Part shown: piece after piece, positions 4,848-5,544 of the stretch
Position numbering within the stretch: position 1 is the stretch's first letter
Layout of the letters: each line of letters starts with the position of its first letter
Source: Nitrospirota bacterium
Lineage (GTDB): Bacteria; Nitrospirota; Nitrospiria; Nitrospirales; UBA8639
Direction: 5' to 3'
Assembly (NCBI GenBank): GCA_029881175.1
Contig: JAOUNC010000213.1
Span: forward strand, 1 to 5,544
Length of the DNA: 5,544 nucleotides
Notes under the pieces: model-generated
The model's database searches: none
The model's input: the letters and a program-made list of their open reading frames with translations, nothing else
Told to the model about the DNA's origin: nothing
Position numbers and translations under genes: made by a program

Positions 4848-5544
4848 CTACAAGCAATAGGTCCGTAAGGGTGGGAACCCATTGAATCCTACAGACGCAT
4901 AACTGCTGGTATAGGCCCCGGTGCTTAAGATTTCAATTCGATCCCCAATGGCCAAATCCAATGGCAAGGCATAGGACGCTTTTTCATACAACACATCCGC
5001 ACTGTCGCACGTGGGGCCCGCCAATATCACGCATCCCATGGGACCGGAACGGTCGGTGCGCAGCCGATATTTAATACATTCATCCATGGTTTCCGCTAAA
5101 CCGCCAAACTTGCCGATATCCAGATAGACCCATCGCCGGACATCCTGGCGTGATTTATGCGCAATCAGAATGACTTCACTTTGAATGACTCCGGCATCCG
5201 CCACCAGAAACCGGCCGGGTTCAATCATGAGTTGAGGAGGCGTGGACCCAAAGGAGTCCTGAAGGGCTTGTTGAATGGTGTGGGCATAAGAGGAAAAGGG
5301 CAGAAGGGTCGCTTGGTAGGTGGCCGGAAGTCCGCCGCCAATATTGATCCATTCCAGCTCAAGATTCTGTCGACCCAATTGACGGTACAGTTCTCCTGCC
5401 TGCTGCATGGGTTCAACCCATTGCTGAGGGTCCGTCTGTTGAGATCCCACGTGAAACGTGACCCCGATCGGGTTCAATCCCAAATCGCGGCTTTTAAGGA
5501 GTAGGTCATACGCCATATCCAGGTCACAACCGAACTTTCTTGAG
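4848..5544 (-). CDS. Ornithine/lysine-type decarboxylase, PLP-dependent fold type III (5' end outside window)
   Basis: This is the C-terminal 231 residues of a group IV decarboxylase related to eukaryotic ornithine decarboxylase. The frame stays open to the window edge. The residues before the internal Met at 5516 read 'KFGCDLD', a conserved family motif, so that Met is not the start. Recognisable motifs in order: 'TFHVGSQ' (His stacking on PLP, codon 5451-5453), 'INIGGGLP' (phosphate-binding glycines), 'IEPGRF', 'YLDIGKFGGLAETMDE', 'GPTCDSADVLYE' with catalytic Cys (5007-5009) and substrate-binding Asp (5004-5006), and 'GAYTSSYASVGFNGFPPL' with the PLP-contacting Tyr. The PLP lysine would be upstream. 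Product: putrescine from ornithine, or cadaverine from lysine; the fragment cannot separate these. It is cytosolic and probably dimeric, with Cys and Asp acting across the interface. The CPBP-like gene follows 34 bases later. Confidence 0.92.
   Translation of the reverse strand, partial: SRKFGCDLDMAYDLLLKSRDLGLNPIGVTFHVGSQQTDPQQWVEPMQQAGELYRQLGRQNLELEWINIGGGLPATYQATLLPFSSYAHTIQQALQDSFGSTPPQLMIEPGRFLVADAGVIQSEVILIAHKSRQDVRRWVYLDIGKFGGLAETMDECIKYRLRTDRSGPMGCVILAGPTCDSADVLYEKASYALPLDLAIGDRIEILSTGAYTSSYASVGFNGFPPLRTYCL

Noticed and set aside
5157..5504. Plus-strand 115-residue frame opposite the decarboxylase (and the minus-strand frame 4335-4637 within the CPBP-like gene)
   Set aside because: Both are overlaps of confidently identified genes with no independent coding evidence.
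5225..5516. Met codon at 5514-5516 as the start of the decarboxylase
   Set aside because: The frame is open to the window edge and the upstream codons encode the conserved 'KFGCDLD' motif, so this Met is internal.

Overview
The window most resembles chromosomal DNA of a Nitrospira-like bacterium (phylum Nitrospirota). This is inferred from two intergenic repeat types that I recall from Nitrospira genomes: a long imperfect palindrome starting 'GGGGCTGTTGAAAAA' and a short 'GTCATTCCCGA...' hairpin. A roughly balanced base composition and the mix of gene families agree with it. The taxonomic call is tentative. I see no phage, insertion sequence, CRISPR array, rRNA or tRNA.

Left third, plus strand (1-2772): a DUF898/YjgN-type multispanning membrane protein with an N-terminal zinc ribbon, then a membrane-anchored M48 zinc metalloprotease with an intact HEIQH motif. 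From memory, these two families are often neighbours in bacteria, which suggests a shared envelope function. Here a 289-base gap separates them, filled by a palindromic repeat that begins at the base after the first stop codon and by a pyrimidine-rich tract. A 17-base inverted copy of part of that tract lies across the protease stop codon.

Middle, minus strand (2959-4098): a 95-residue protein that I do not recognise, then a complete type II toxin-antitoxin operon. A ribbon-helix-helix VapB-type antitoxin overlaps a PIN-domain VapC-type toxin by four bases (GTGA). Its promoter is clear (TTGACA, 17-base spacer, TAGCAT), and a perfect 8+8 inverted repeat overlaps the -10 box. The inferred transcript start is only a few bases before the antitoxin ATG, so the mRNA may be leaderless.

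Right third, minus strand (4151-5544): the C-terminal part of a fold-type III PLP-dependent ornithine/lysine-type decarboxylase, whose 5' end lies outside the window. It is followed after 34 bases by a CPBP-like (CAAX protease/bacteriocin-processing) membrane protein. The CPBP-like protein keeps the two His motifs but has Gln-Gln where active members have Glu-Glu. The decarboxylase would make putrescine or cadaverine; the role of the CPBP-like protein is unknown.

Overall this is a fairly ordinary chromosomal segment. The points most worth a second look are the repeats around the DUF898/M48 pair, the leaderless-looking vapBC promoter with its operator, and the CPBP-like protein lacking its catalytic glutamates.
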